A DNA stretch of 64,000 nt from Streptomyces sp. NBC_00249 (GTDB lineage Bacteria > Actinomycetota > Actinomycetes > Streptomycetales > Streptomycetaceae): the NCBI RefSeq assembly GCF_026342355.1, contig NZ_JAPEMV010000001.1, positions 1,054,001-1,118,000 on the forward strand, given 5' to 3'. Each line of letters opens with the position of its first letter. The stretch's first letter is position 1. Positions 51,525 to 59,563 of this stretch are shown here, piece by piece. Under the pieces are notes generated by a model, which was given only the letters and a program-made list of their open reading frames with translations, searched no databases and was not told the origin of the DNA. The position numbers and the translations under genes are program-made.

Positions 51525-52400
51525 CTACGCGGCGGCGTAACTCATCCGGAACAGCTCCTGAGCCCGTTCCACGTCGCGCACGGAGCGCAGTTGCACCTCC
51601 AGGTTGCCGGTGCCTTGATGGCCGAGCCCTGTCACATCCCGGGTGAACCCGGGGATCAGGTCGACCTTGGCCGGGCTGACCTTGAGATAGACGAGCAGCC
51701 TGGCCTTCCGCGGCACCAAGCACGCGAAGTTCTGGAGCCGCTGGTACGCGATATAGGTCTGATTCTCGACCTTGGTGATGCCCTCGCCTAGCCCAAGCAG
51801 GACCTCGTCAGCAGCAGCGGCCAGTTCAGCTGTCACCTTTTCCTGTCCGCTGGCACGCTGTTCGGAGGCCGGTCGCCGGCGCCACGGCTTCGACGACGCC
51901 TGGCCTCCGCCGCCCGACGCGATGGTCTCCAGGCCGAAATGATCGTCACCGAAGATCCGATAGCGCACCAGGTCGATCAAATGCCGGTGCTCACGGACGG
52001 CATGGAGGTCGTAGCGGGTGAAGTCGCCAGCCACACAGATCAGCCGCGGAGCGCTCCACAGCACTCCGGCAGCCGCCTCGCGTCCAAGCCGGTCGCGGAC
52101 AAGGCGCCGGAACGCGTCCCGATGGTCCACCAGCCACGACATGTAGAAAAGGCCCTGGTTGATCACGCCTGGATCGGTAGCCCTTTTGTACTCCACGATC
52201 ACCGGCACACCGTTCTCGTCCAAGCCCAAGGAGTCGATCCTGCCACCGTGCACCGGGCCGGTGCTGTACTCGCTCGCCAGGAACCGCACCCCGAGCATGG
52301 CCTCCATGTGGGCCTCGACGAGACCCTGCACCTCCGCCTCTTCGTCGGCCAGTCTCGGCGCAACCTCCGTTACGCCGCCCTTTATGCTGAACAGCTTCAG
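51525..52400 (-). CDS. DUF91/NucS-like PD-(D/E)XK nuclease with DUF5655-like C-terminus, apparent CTG start
   Basis: A 291-residue protein. The N-terminal KLFSIKGGVTEVAP fits the start of DUF91-type proteins and is reached only if CTG (52400) is the start; the next candidate, GTG at 52331, would lose 23 residues. The nuclease core is MLGVRFLASEYSTGPVHGGRIDSLGLDENGVPVIVEYKRA: Glu, then G-R-I-D, then E-Y-K, the NucS-like active site. The C-terminal half (KVENQTYIAYQRLQNFACLVPRKARLLVYLKVSP...FTRDVTGLGHQGTGNLEVQLRS) matches DUF5655. It runs opposite to xis/int and may act in DNA repair or defence. Confidence 0.76.
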   Translation of the reverse strand: MKLFSIKGGVTEVAPRLADEEAEVQGLVEAHMEAMLGVRFLASEYSTGPVHGGRIDSLGLDENGVPVIVEYKRATDPGVINQGLFYMSWLVDHRDAFRRLVRDRLGREAAAGVLWSAPRLICVAGDFTRYDLHAVREHRHLIDLVRYRIFGDDHFGLETIASGGGGQASSKPWRRRPASEQRASGQEKVTAELAAAADEVLLGLGEGITKVENQTYIAYQRLQNFACLVPRKARLLVYLKVSPAKVDLIPGFTRDVTGLGHQGTGNLEVQLRSVRDVERAQELFRMSYAAA

Positions 52401-53096
52401 CCCCCGCCACCCCCTCTGTAGAACTGACTCAACACAGGAGAGCTCGCGACTATTTCCGGCTCAGGGTGGGAGCTCTTCGAATTAACGTTCCGATAACGGG
52501 GCGATCTTCACAGCAAGGACGGCCAGCTATCCCGAGAGGCCGCGGCAGTGCGGCCCAGCTGGAAGCAGCGAGCTACCAGGGCCCGAGTCACGGTTCCCCA
52601 GGAACCAGCAGCCGATTTCGAGTCCGCCAACTCCCAGCGCCTACCGACCCACAGCCTAGTCATCGGGCGAAATATAGCCGCCCGTTCCCGGTTTCCGAAA
52701 CCGGGGATCCTCTGGATGATCGAACCTCCACCGCCAATGCCCGCTTGTTGAAAGGCACGCATCCAGCCCATCGCGCCACTCCCCGTGACGAGCCATCGGG
52801 TCACAGCTCGATCTGCGCACTTCACCTACTTTGACTAGAGGGAGAGTTGACTTTGTTAGACATAGCGACCACGTGACCTGCATTCCGAGCGCGGAGCGGT
52901 GGTTCAGAGCGCCTGGCCGCTCGCCGACCTCGTCCGGGAGGTTGTTCTCCGTGCGCGAATCCGACGGTCTTTCACTGGACTTTTCCCACGTTCCCCCTAT
53001 GGTCGTCGTCCACCCCTACTCCGGCCAGGGAGCGTGACCGACCTGCCTCTTGCACCGACTCGCCCAATCGGCACTGTGTGCCACCGCAAGGACCTC
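52401..53096. promoter_or_regulatory. Regulatory region of the integration module (about 700 bp)
   Basis: It lies between the DUF91-type nuclease (minus) and the xis-like gene (plus). It contains operator copy 4 (52671-52708) and a lower-GC stretch at 52800-52870 with two TTGACT direct repeats (52831-52836 and 52847-52852). These could be -35 elements, but no matching -10 is clear. Two short plus frames lack an RBS and are not called. The region may also hold integrase arm sites. Confidence 0.4.
52671..52716 (+). promoter_or_regulatory. ICE operator/promoter module, copy 4
   Basis: AATATA (52671-52676), then a 19-bp palindrome at 52687-52705 (centre 52696), then ATCCTCTGGATG. The AATATA-to-centre distance is again 25 bp. 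The outer arm and the trailing TCTCCGGACC block are less conserved than in copies 1-3. It lies 390 bp before the xis-like gene and reads towards xis/int. Confidence 0.75.
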
Positions 53097-53348
53097 ATGC
53101 CACTCCAGGAATCCGCGAATAGCGGACGAAACGTTTCGCCCACACTGGTCACGGGCCAATGGCTCACGACCGACGAGCTCGCGGGCATCTTGAACATCGA
53201 CCCCTCCACGCTCCGACGATGGCGCACAGCTCGCCCTCCACAAGGGCCGCCGTTTGTTCCGGTGTCCGATCGCGTCACCCTCTATAGCGCGGTCGACATC
53301 GAGCACTGGCTCCGCAGTCGCCGCGTCGATCCCACGCTGGCGGCCTGA
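53097..53348 (+). CDS. xis: Excisionase-like helix-turn-helix protein (83 aa)
   Basis: ATG at 53097 after AAGGACC; the frame is open upstream but without a protein-like sequence. VTGQWLTTDELAGILNIDPSTLRRWRTARPPQGPPFVPVSDRVTLYSAVDIEHWLRSRRV is a MerR-type HTH_17 domain as found in excisionases and recombination directionality factors: a helix-turn-helix, then a wing giving the Y-S-A-x-D-I-E-x-W-L motif. It ends one base before the integrase ATG, so the two are co-transcribed. The role in excision is inferred from its position next to int. Confidence 0.82.
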   Translation: MPLQESANSGRNVSPTLVTGQWLTTDELAGILNIDPSTLRRWRTARPPQGPPFVPVSDRVTLYSAVDIEHWLRSRRVDPTLAA

Positions 53349-53349
53349 C

Positions 53350-54585
53350 ATGGCGATAGCGACACCCCCTTCCGCCGTCGAAGCCGTGCCGGTTGGCGTC
53401 CGCCTCACCGCCGATGTCGAATACCGACCCAACCGGCCTTCGCCCTACCGAGCTCGGGTGCGCTGGTGGGACCCCGCGACAAAGTCCCGCAAGTCCATCT
53501 CCGAGGCCAAGGAGACCGAGGACGAAGCCCAGGAGTGGATCTCGGCCCTGGTCGAGGCCGCCCAGGCCGGCATCAACCCGTCGCTTGCCACCATGCCGTT
53601 GGCCGACTACGGCACCGCGAACATGGACCTCGCGCTTCGAGGGCTGGAACTCAAGACGCTCGACCCCTATATGGCCGGTTGGCGTCTGCGCGTAGTGCCC
53701 TCCCTCGGGCACCTACCGGTCCGGATGATCACCAACGGTGCAGTGGACCGCACCGTCTACCGGTGGATCGCTGACGAGTACAGCCGCTCCACCGTGAAGA
53801 ACACCATCGCCGTCCTCGTTCGCGTCATGGAGCAGGCCGTTCGAGACGGGCTCATCAAGGTCAACCCCGCCCGGGTCAGCGGCTGGCAGCGCCAGTACCA
53901 GCAAGTCGAGGACGAGCTGAACGACCCGCGTGCGCTCGCCCTACCCGACTGGGAGACCCTGCAGGCCCTCGCCAAAGCTCTGGTCGCTCGCTCATACGGC
54001 CAGTACCAGGGCTGGGGCGACGTGGTCACTTTCGCCGCATCCACGGCAGCCCGCATCGGTGAGGTCTCCGGAGTCCGCGTCAAGGACATCGACACCGACA
54101 ACTGGATCTGGACCGTACGGCGGCAGACCACCCCCGCCCGAGGCGGGCTCGTCGACAAGGCCACCAAGGGAAAGCGCGCCCGCAAGGTACCCCTCATCGA
54201 AGAGGTACGGCCGATGGTGGCCCAACGTTTGCTCGCCGCCGGCAACAGCCCCGACGCCCGGATCTTCTTCGGCCCCCGCGGCGGACGCATATCCACCGCC
54301 GTCCTGCGCGACGCCACTCACTGGGACAACGTCGTCACCGAGCTCGGTTTCGAGCACCTGCGCCGACACGACCTGCGCCACACGGGCCTGACCTGGTTCG
54401 CCGACGCAGGCGTCCCCCTGCATGTCCTCCGCAAGATCGCCGGACACGGCTCGCTGACCACCACTCAGCGCTACCTGCACCCCGACGCCGGCCAGATCAC
54501 CGCAGCTGGTGCCGCGCTGTCTGCGCACCTCATGGTGCTCCGTGCACCTCGTTCGCTGCCAGTCACGGCCGTTATCGCCGTCTGA
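53350..54585 (+). CDS. int: Tyrosine integrase
   Basis: A 411-residue phage-type integrase. The N-terminal arm-binding part (YRARVRWWDPATKSRKSISEAKETEDEAQEWI) and core-binding part (PYMAGWRLRVVPSLGHLPVRMITNGAVDRTVYRWI) precede the catalytic domain. There the Arg lies in STAARIGEVSG (near 233), RRHDLRHTGLTWFADAG carries H-x-x-R (near 340), and GHGSLTTTQRYLHPDAG carries the Tyr (near 373). A terminator and the 3' end of tRNA-Pro follow within 100 bp, so this enzyme most likely integrates the element into that tRNA gene. Expression is probably shared with xis. Confidence 0.93.
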   Translation: MAIATPPSAVEAVPVGVRLTADVEYRPNRPSPYRARVRWWDPATKSRKSISEAKETEDEAQEWISALVEAAQAGINPSLATMPLADYGTANMDLALRGLELKTLDPYMAGWRLRVVPSLGHLPVRMITNGAVDRTVYRWIADEYSRSTVKNTIAVLVRVMEQAVRDGLIKVNPARVSGWQRQYQQVEDELNDPRALALPDWETLQALAKALVARSYGQYQGWGDVVTFAASTAARIGEVSGVRVKDIDTDNWIWTVRRQTTPARGGLVDKATKGKRARKVPLIEEVRPMVAQRLLAAGNSPDARIFFGPRGGRISTAVLRDATHWDNVVTELGFEHLRRHDLRHTGLTWFADAGVPLHVLRKIAGHGSLTTTQRYLHPDAGQITAAGAALSAHLMVLRAPRSLPVTAVIAV

Positions 54586-54631
54586 CCCGCACTGACCGCG
54601 CTGGTCCCCAACTGGTCCCCAAAAACGATCA

Positions 54632-54665
54632 AGAGGCCGTTTCGGATTGCTCCAAAACGGCCTCT
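54632..54665 (+). terminator. Rho-independent-type terminator of int
   Basis: A perfect 11-bp stem (54632-54642 with 54655-54665) around a 12-nt loop, 46 nt after the int stop. Arms start AGAGGCCGTTT. It also separates int from the opposing tRNA gene. The two CTGGTCCCCA repeats just upstream (54601 and 54612) may be integrase-binding sites. Confidence 0.75.
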
Positions 54666-54684
54666 GACCTGCGACTCTTTCGAG

Positions 54685-54758
<74 letters not shown>

Positions 54759-54878
54759 TTGTGCCTGCCGCTGTTGCTTCTCGGCGGGGTTTCCCCCTCG
54801 CGCCGGGCACATGCAGAACATTACCCCACGTCGAGGGGTGTGCGTGCACGGGTGAGGGGTGCGGGGGAGGATGGCCGG

Positions 54879-55361
54879 GTGAACGGACGGGATCGGGACG
54901 GTGAGGGGCGGGCGCGCAGTGCGCGGCCGCGGGACGGGCTGGGGCGGCCGCTGCCCTACGGGGCGGCGGGGGTGGAGCGGCAGCCCGAGGGGGTGGTGCG
55001 CGAGCCGGCCGGGACGGTGGCGGAGGCGCAGCGGCTGCTGGACGCCGGGATGCCCTTCCACGCGCACGAGGTGTTCGAGGACGCCTGGAAGTCCGGGCCC
55101 GCGGCGGACGCGCCCCTGTGGCGGGCGCTGGCGCAGCTGGCGGTGGGGCTGACGCACGCCGCCCGGGGGAATGCCGTCGGCGGGGCCCGGCTGCTGCGGC
55201 GCGGGGCCGATGCCCTGGCCGGGCGGGCGGACGCGTACGGGATCGCCGTGGCGGAGCTGGTCGGCTGGGCCCGGGAACTGGCCCGGCGGGTGGAGGCCGG
55301 GGAGCACGTCGACGCGGCGGCCGAGGCTCCCCTGCTCGACGGCCGGCCTCGGCGGGTCTAG
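54879..55361 (+). CDS. DUF309 family protein (160 aa)
   Basis: GTG at 54879 after GGGGGAGG. After an Arg/Gly-rich start, the DUF309 core follows: LLDAGMPFHAHEVFEDAWKSGP, PLWRALAQLAVGLTHAARGNAVGGARLLRRGADAL. The H-A-H-E-V-F-E motif and the helical layout are characteristic. Function is unknown in general. It is the first chromosomal gene beyond the ICE. Its TAG stop lies in the CTAG end of the palindromic element that follows. Confidence 0.82.
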   Translation: MNGRDRDGEGRARSARPRDGLGRPLPYGAAGVERQPEGVVREPAGTVAEAQRLLDAGMPFHAHEVFEDAWKSGPAADAPLWRALAQLAVGLTHAARGNAVGGARLLRRGADALAGRADAYGIAVAELVGWARELARRVEAGEHVDAAAEAPLLDGRPRRV

Positions 55362-55522
55362 TGCTGTGGCCGGAAAGGTTTGCCGGGTCGCGGTGTCCGG
55401 TGCGGTGCCTCGCAAGGCGGAGGGCCACCGCTTGTACTGGACGTACTCGGGTGGCCCGACAACGCGGCGAGGTGCCGTGCCGGGCGCCGCGACTCGGTGA
55501 ACCTTTCCGGTCACAGCACTAG
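55358..55522. repeat. Palindromic MITE-like element (165 bp) ending in CTAG
   Basis: Terminal arms 55358-55380 and 55500-55522 are inverted repeats over 23 bp with one mismatch. The inner DNA continues the symmetry (GTGCGGTGCCTCGC against GCGAGGTGCCGTGC, AGGGCCACC against GGGTGGCCC), so the whole element can fold into one long hairpin. It has no gene. This is the look of a miniature inverted-repeat element. It sits between two convergent genes, and its CTAG ends supply the stop codons of both. Confidence 0.78.
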
Positions 55523-55908
55523 GCGGGCTGGAGCAGGTCCCAGCGGTTGCCGTAGAGGTCCTCGAAGACGGCGACGGAGCCGTACGGCTCGTGGCGCGGC
55601 TCCTCCAGGAAGCGGACGCCCTCGGCGGTCATCCGGGCGTGGTCGGCGGCGAAGTCGGCGGTGTAGAGGAAGAAGCCGACGCGGCCGCCGGTCTGGTCGC
55701 CGACGCGGGCGCGCTGGGCCTCGTCCTTGGCGCGGGCCAGCAGCAGCGCGGACTCCTTGGCGCCCGGCGGGCGGACGACGACCCAGCGGGAGCCGTCGGG
55801 GCGGGCGGTGTCCTCGGCGAGCTCGAAGCCGAGGGCGCGGGTGTAGAAGTCGATGGCCTCGTCGTAGTCGTGGACCACGAGGGCGGTGAGGGCGATGTGC
55901 GAGGGCAT
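55519..55908 (-). CDS. Glyoxalase/VOC family protein (129 aa)
   Basis: One VOC domain in two beta-alpha modules: HIALTALVVHDYDEAIDFYTRALGFELAED...WVVVRPPG and GRVGFFLYTADFAADHARMTAEGVRFLEEP...YGSVAVFEDLYGNRWDLLQPA. The metal-site pattern has His in the first strand and Glu in FEDLYGNRWDL. Members include glyoxalases, dioxygenases and resistance proteins, and the substrate cannot be told. ATG at 55908. The stop TAG is formed by the end of the palindromic element. Confidence 0.85.
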   Translation of the reverse strand: MPSHIALTALVVHDYDEAIDFYTRALGFELAEDTARPDGSRWVVVRPPGAKESALLLARAKDEAQRARVGDQTGGRVGFFLYTADFAADHARMTAEGVRFLEEPRHEPYGSVAVFEDLYGNRWDLLQPA

Positions 55909-55913
55909 GCCCC

Positions 55914-56540
55914 CTATTGTGCGTCCGTGTGCAGGAGGACCACGTCCAGGGTGCGGGGGCCGTGGACGCCCTCCACCCGGTCCAGTTCGATGTCGCTGGT
56001 GGCGGAGGGGCCCGAGATCCAGGTGAGGGGGCGGGCCGGGTCCAGGCGCAGGAGGGCCTGCGGGACGGAGTCCACGACCTGACCGGGGACGCGGACCACG
56101 CAGACGTGGTGGTCCGGGACCAGGGTGATGCGCCGGCGGCCCTGGTCGGGGCTCCCGTCGAGGACGATCGTGCCGGTCTCGGCGACGGCCAGCGCGCAGC
56201 CGGTGACCACGGCGCCGACGCGGTCCAGTTCGGCGGGGGTGGAGGCGGCGCGGTCGGGGATCCGGGTCGTGTCGGCGGCGGAGAGCCAGTGCGGGGGCAG
56301 GCCTGGCGGGACGAGGACCGTGTCGTGCGGGGAGATCAGCCGGGCCAGCAGCAGTGGGAGGCCGTCCTCGTCGGTGCGGTGGACCGTCGCCCGGTACTCG
56401 GTGAGGTTCGCGGCGAGCAGGTCGGCGCTCTCGGCCGGGGTGCGGGAGCCGTGGACGGTGAGGTAGTCGCGCGGGATCTCGGCGTCGGGGCCGGAGGCGG
56501 CCCGGCGGATCCGGGCCAGGATGCGGTCCTTGCTGCTCAC
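55914..56540 (-). CDS. lutC: LUD-domain protein LutC
   Basis: GTG at 56540 overlaps the lutB stop. A 208-residue LUD-domain protein: KDRILARIRRA, then LLAANLTEYRATVHRTD, VLVPPGLPPHWL, and the signature GAVVTGCALAVAETGTIVLDGSPDQGRRRITLVPDHHVCVVR and PLTWISGPSATSDIELDRVEGVHGPRTLDVVLL. It forms with lutA and lutB the three-gene L-lactate utilisation operon (iron-sulfur lactate oxidation to pyruvate). Confidence 0.9.
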   Translation of the reverse strand: MSSKDRILARIRRAASGPDAEIPRDYLTVHGSRTPAESADLLAANLTEYRATVHRTDEDGLPLLLARLISPHDTVLVPPGLPPHWLSAADTTRIPDRAASTPAELDRVGAVVTGCALAVAETGTIVLDGSPDQGRRRITLVPDHHVCVVRVPGQVVDSVPQALLRLDPARPLTWISGPSATSDIELDRVEGVHGPRTLDVVLLHTDAQ

Positions 56541-58006
56541 TGCGGGGTCCCCCGTTCTCGGGTCCACCAGTCGCGGAAGGACTCCGCCGGTACGTCGGGC
56601 AGCTCGCGGGTGTCGGTCCAGGCCCGGCCGGGTCCGGGCAGGCGGCGCGGGCGCAGCCGGCGGGCCCTGGACAGCAGCCGCTCCCCCGCGCGCAGGGCTC
56701 CGGGGTGGTCGAGGAGGAGGCGGGCGGCGCGCATGGCGGCCCGTTCGGCGGTGTGGCCGTGTGCGGGGCGGATGCGGACGCGGATGCCGTCCCGGGTCAC
56801 GGGGCCGCCCTGGGCGACCCGTTCGCGCAGGTGGACGAGGACCTCGGGGATGTCGATGGCGACGGGGCAGACCTCGTAGCAGGCCCCGCAGAGGGTGGAG
56901 GCGTAGGGCAGGGTGGCGTCGATCTCGCTGCCGGTACCGCGTAGTTGGGGGCTGAGGATGGCGCCGATCGGGCCGGGGTAGACGGAGCCGTAGGCGTGGC
57001 CGCCGGCGCGTTCGTAGACGGGGCAGACGTTGAGGCAGGCGGAGCAGCGGATGCAGCGCAGGGCCTGGCGGCCGGTCTCGTCGGCGAGGGTGTCGGTGCG
57101 GCCGTTGTCGAGGAGGACGAGGTGGAAGGCGGAGGGGCCGTCCCCTTCAGTGGTGCCGGTCCACATGCTCGTGTACGGGTTCATCCGTTCGGCCGTGGAG
57201 GAGCGCGGCAGGGTCTGGAGGAAGATCTCCAGGTCGCGGAAGGTGGGGACGACCTTCTCGATGCCGACGACCGAGATCAGGGTCTCGGGGAGGGTCAGGC
57301 ACATGCGGCCGTTGCCCTCGGATTCGAGGACGACCATGGTGCCGGTCTCGGCGACCATGAAGTTCGCCCCGGACACGCCGACCTTGGCGCGCAGGAACTT
57401 CTCACGCAGGTGCAGGCGGGCGGCTTCGGCGAGTTCGCGCGGGTCGTCGCCGAGGCCTTCGGGGGCCGGGCGTCCCCAACGGCCCATCTCGGAGCGGAAG
57501 ATGTCGCGGATCTCGCCACGGTTGCGGTGGATGGCGGGGACCAGGATGTGGGAGGGCCGGTCGTGGCCGAGCTGGACGATGAGCTCGGCGAGGTCGGTCT
57601 CGTAGGCGGCGATCCCGGCGGCTTCGAGTGCCTCGTTGAGGCCGGTCTCCTGGGTGGCCATCGACTTGACCTTGACCACTTCCCGCTCGCCGGTGGCGCG
57701 CACCAGGCCGGTGACGATCCGGTTGGCCTCGTCGGCGTCGGCCGCCCAGTGGACGGTGCCGCCGGCGGCGGTGACGGAGGCCTCCAGCTCGAGCAGGTAG
57801 CGGTCGAGGTGGCGCAGCGTGTGGTCCTTGACGGCCTTGCCGGCGGCGCGCAGCCGGTCCCAGTCCTCCAGTTCGGCGACCGCGCGGGCCCTCTTGTCGC
57901 GGATCGTGTGCGTGGCGTGGCGGAGGTTGGCGCGCAGCACCTCGTCCCGTACGGCCTCGCGGGCCGCGTCGGGGAAGGCGGGCATTCCGAGATACGTGCC
58001 CGTCAT
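56537..58006 (-). CDS. lutB: Iron-sulfur protein LutB
   Basis: ATG at 58006 (ATGA overlap with lutA). A 489-residue protein: LUD domain (VKVKSMATQETGLNEALEAAGIAAYETDLAELIVQLG; FMVAETGTMVVLESEGN) followed by two ferredoxin-type 4Fe-4S clusters, CIRCSACLNVCPVY and CGACYEVCPVAIDIP. The C-terminal part is helical and basic. It is the electron-transfer subunit of lactate oxidation. A GTG-started extension to 58231 is excluded by the lutA overlap. Confidence 0.93.
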   Translation of the reverse strand: MTGTYLGMPAFPDAAREAVRDEVLRANLRHATHTIRDKRARAVAELEDWDRLRAAGKAVKDHTLRHLDRYLLELEASVTAAGGTVHWAADADEANRIVTGLVRATGEREVVKVKSMATQETGLNEALEAAGIAAYETDLAELIVQLGHDRPSHILVPAIHRNRGEIRDIFRSEMGRWGRPAPEGLGDDPRELAEAARLHLREKFLRAKVGVSGANFMVAETGTMVVLESEGNGRMCLTLPETLISVVGIEKVVPTFRDLEIFLQTLPRSSTAERMNPYTSMWTGTTEGDGPSAFHLVLLDNGRTDTLADETGRQALRCIRCSACLNVCPVYERAGGHAYGSVYPGPIGAILSPQLRGTGSEIDATLPYASTLCGACYEVCPVAIDIPEVLVHLRERVAQGGPVTRDGIRVRIRPAHGHTAERAAMRAARLLLDHPGALRAGERLLSRARRLRPRRLPGPGRAWTDTRELPDVPAESFRDWWTRERGTPQ

Positions 58007-58758
58007 CGCAGGGGTTCCTCCTCCGTCGCGGCCAGGATCTCGGCGAGGTGCAGCGCCCGCAGCGGAGCGGCCTCGCGGCGCAGGATGCCGTCCAGGTGGG
58101 CGAGGCAGGAGTTGTCGGCCCCGCACAGCACGTCCGCGCCCGTGGCCACCGCGTTGCCGATCTTGTCGGTGCCCATCGCGGCCGACACGTCGGGGTTCTT
58201 GACGGCGAAGGTGCCGCCGAAGCCGCAGCATTCCTCGGCTCCGGGCAGCTCGCGCAGTTCCAGTCCGCGCACGGCTGCGAGGAGTCGCCGGGGGCGGTCT
58301 CCGAGTCCGAGGGCCCGTAGGCCGTGGCAGGAGGGGTGGTAGGTGACGGTGTGCGGGAAGTACGCGCCCACGTCCGTCACCCCGAGGACGTCCACCAGGA
58401 ACTCGGTCAGCTCGTACACGCGCGGTACGAGGCCTTCGGCCAGCGCGGCCAGGCCGGCGCCCCGCCCTTCCGCTTCGGCCGCCCGCCCGATCCGGGGGTA
58501 GTGGGCGCGGATCATGGCCGCGCAGGAACCCGACGGGGTGACGACGTACTCGTGTCCGGCGAAGGCCTCGGCCGTCCGCCGGAGCAGCGGTTCGCTCTCG
58601 CGCCGGTAGCCGGTGTTGTACTGCGGCTGGCCGCAGCAGCTCTGGGCGGCGGGGAAGTCCACCTCGACGCCGAGCCGCTCCAGGAGGCGTACGACGGCGA
58701 TGCCCGTCCGGGGGTACAGCGCGTCGTTGACGCAGGTGACGAACAGGGCGACGCGCAT
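58003..58758 (-). CDS. lutA: Lactate utilisation protein LutA
   Basis: ATG at 58758. A 251-residue protein with two CCG domains: FPAAQSCCGQPQYNTGYR...VTPSGSCAAMI and TYHPSCHGLR...ECCGFGGTFAVKNPDVS...CGADNSCLAHL. These Cys-rich motifs bind a noncanonical 4Fe-4S cluster as in heterodisulfide reductase and GlcF. First gene of the lutABC operon, with both junctions overlapping by 4 bp. Confidence 0.93.
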   Translation of the reverse strand: MRVALFVTCVNDALYPRTGIAVVRLLERLGVEVDFPAAQSCCGQPQYNTGYRRESEPLLRRTAEAFAGHEYVVTPSGSCAAMIRAHYPRIGRAAEAEGRGAGLAALAEGLVPRVYELTEFLVDVLGVTDVGAYFPHTVTYHPSCHGLRALGLGDRPRRLLAAVRGLELRELPGAEECCGFGGTFAVKNPDVSAAMGTDKIGNAVATGADVLCGADNSCLAHLDGILRREAAPLRALHLAEILAATEEEPLR

Positions 58759-58776
58759 GACGGGCAGAATAGCGGG

Positions 58777-59529
58777 GTGAAGAAGTTCTCAGTGATCGGC
58801 ATAGGCGCGGGCGACCCGGACCACCTGACCCTCCAGGCGGTCAAGGCGATCGGCGCGGCGGACGCATTCCTCATCCTGGAGAAGGGGGAGGAGAAGTCGG
58901 ACCTGACGGGGCTGCGGCGGGCGATGCTCGAGGCGCACGCCCGACCCGGTCACCGGCTCGTGGAGGGCCGCGACCCGGACCGGGACCGTACTCCGGACCA
59001 GTACGCGCCGACCGTGGACGGCTGGCGCAGTGCGCGCGCCGAGATCTTCGAGCGGTTCGTCGCCGAGGACCTGGCGGAGGGCGAGACGGGTGCCTTCCTC
59101 GTCTGGGGCGACCCCTCGCTCTACGACTCCACCCTGGCCATCCTCGACGAGGTCCTGGAGCGCGGGCGGGTGGAGTTCGAGCACGAGGTGGTGCCGGGCA
59201 TCAGCAGCGTGTCGGCGCTGCTGGCCCGGCACCGCACCAATCTGAACCGGGTCGGGCGGCCGGTGCAGATCACCACGGGGCGGCGGCTCGCGGAGGGCTG
59301 GCCCGAGGGCGTGGACGACGTGGTGGTGATGCTGGACGCGCGGCACGCCTTCACCGCCCACCTCGACCAGGACCTCTTCATCTACTGGGGCGCCTACGTG
59401 GGCACCCCGGACGAGATCCTGGTCTCGGGGAAGCTCGCCGAGGTGGCCGGGCGCATCGAGGAGCTGCGGACCGAGGCGCGGGCCCGCAAGGGCTGGATCA
59501 TGGACACCTACCTGCTCAGGCGCCCCTGA
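58777..59529 (+). CDS. cobF: Precorrin-6A synthase (deacetylating), CobF
   Basis: GTG at 58777, divergent from lutA with only 18 bp between starts. A 250-residue SAM-dependent tetrapyrrole methylase: FSVIGIGAGDPDHLTLQAVKAIGAADAFLI, DRTPDQYAPTVDGWRSARAEIFERF, GAFLVWGDPSLYDSTLAILDEVL, VVPGISSVSALLARH, and a C-terminal IYWGAYVGTPDEILVSGKL. The G-x-G-x-G-D-P start and GDPSLYDS are methylase motifs. The ring-contraction and acetyl-removal step of aerobic cobalamin synthesis is assigned from overall similarity to CobF. Confidence 0.88.
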   Translation: MKKFSVIGIGAGDPDHLTLQAVKAIGAADAFLILEKGEEKSDLTGLRRAMLEAHARPGHRLVEGRDPDRDRTPDQYAPTVDGWRSARAEIFERFVAEDLAEGETGAFLVWGDPSLYDSTLAILDEVLERGRVEFEHEVVPGISSVSALLARHRTNLNRVGRPVQITTGRRLAEGWPEGVDDVVVMLDARHAFTAHLDQDLFIYWGAYVGTPDEILVSGKLAEVAGRIEELRTEARARKGWIMDTYLLRRP

Positions 59530-59563
59530 GGCCCCTTCCTCGGCCCCTTCCTCAGCCGCTGCG

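Noticed and set aside
52831..52875. Classic sigma-70-type promoter built from the TTGACT repeats
   Set aside because: No -10 hexamer lies at 16-18 nt from either TTGACT, so only the possibility is noted.
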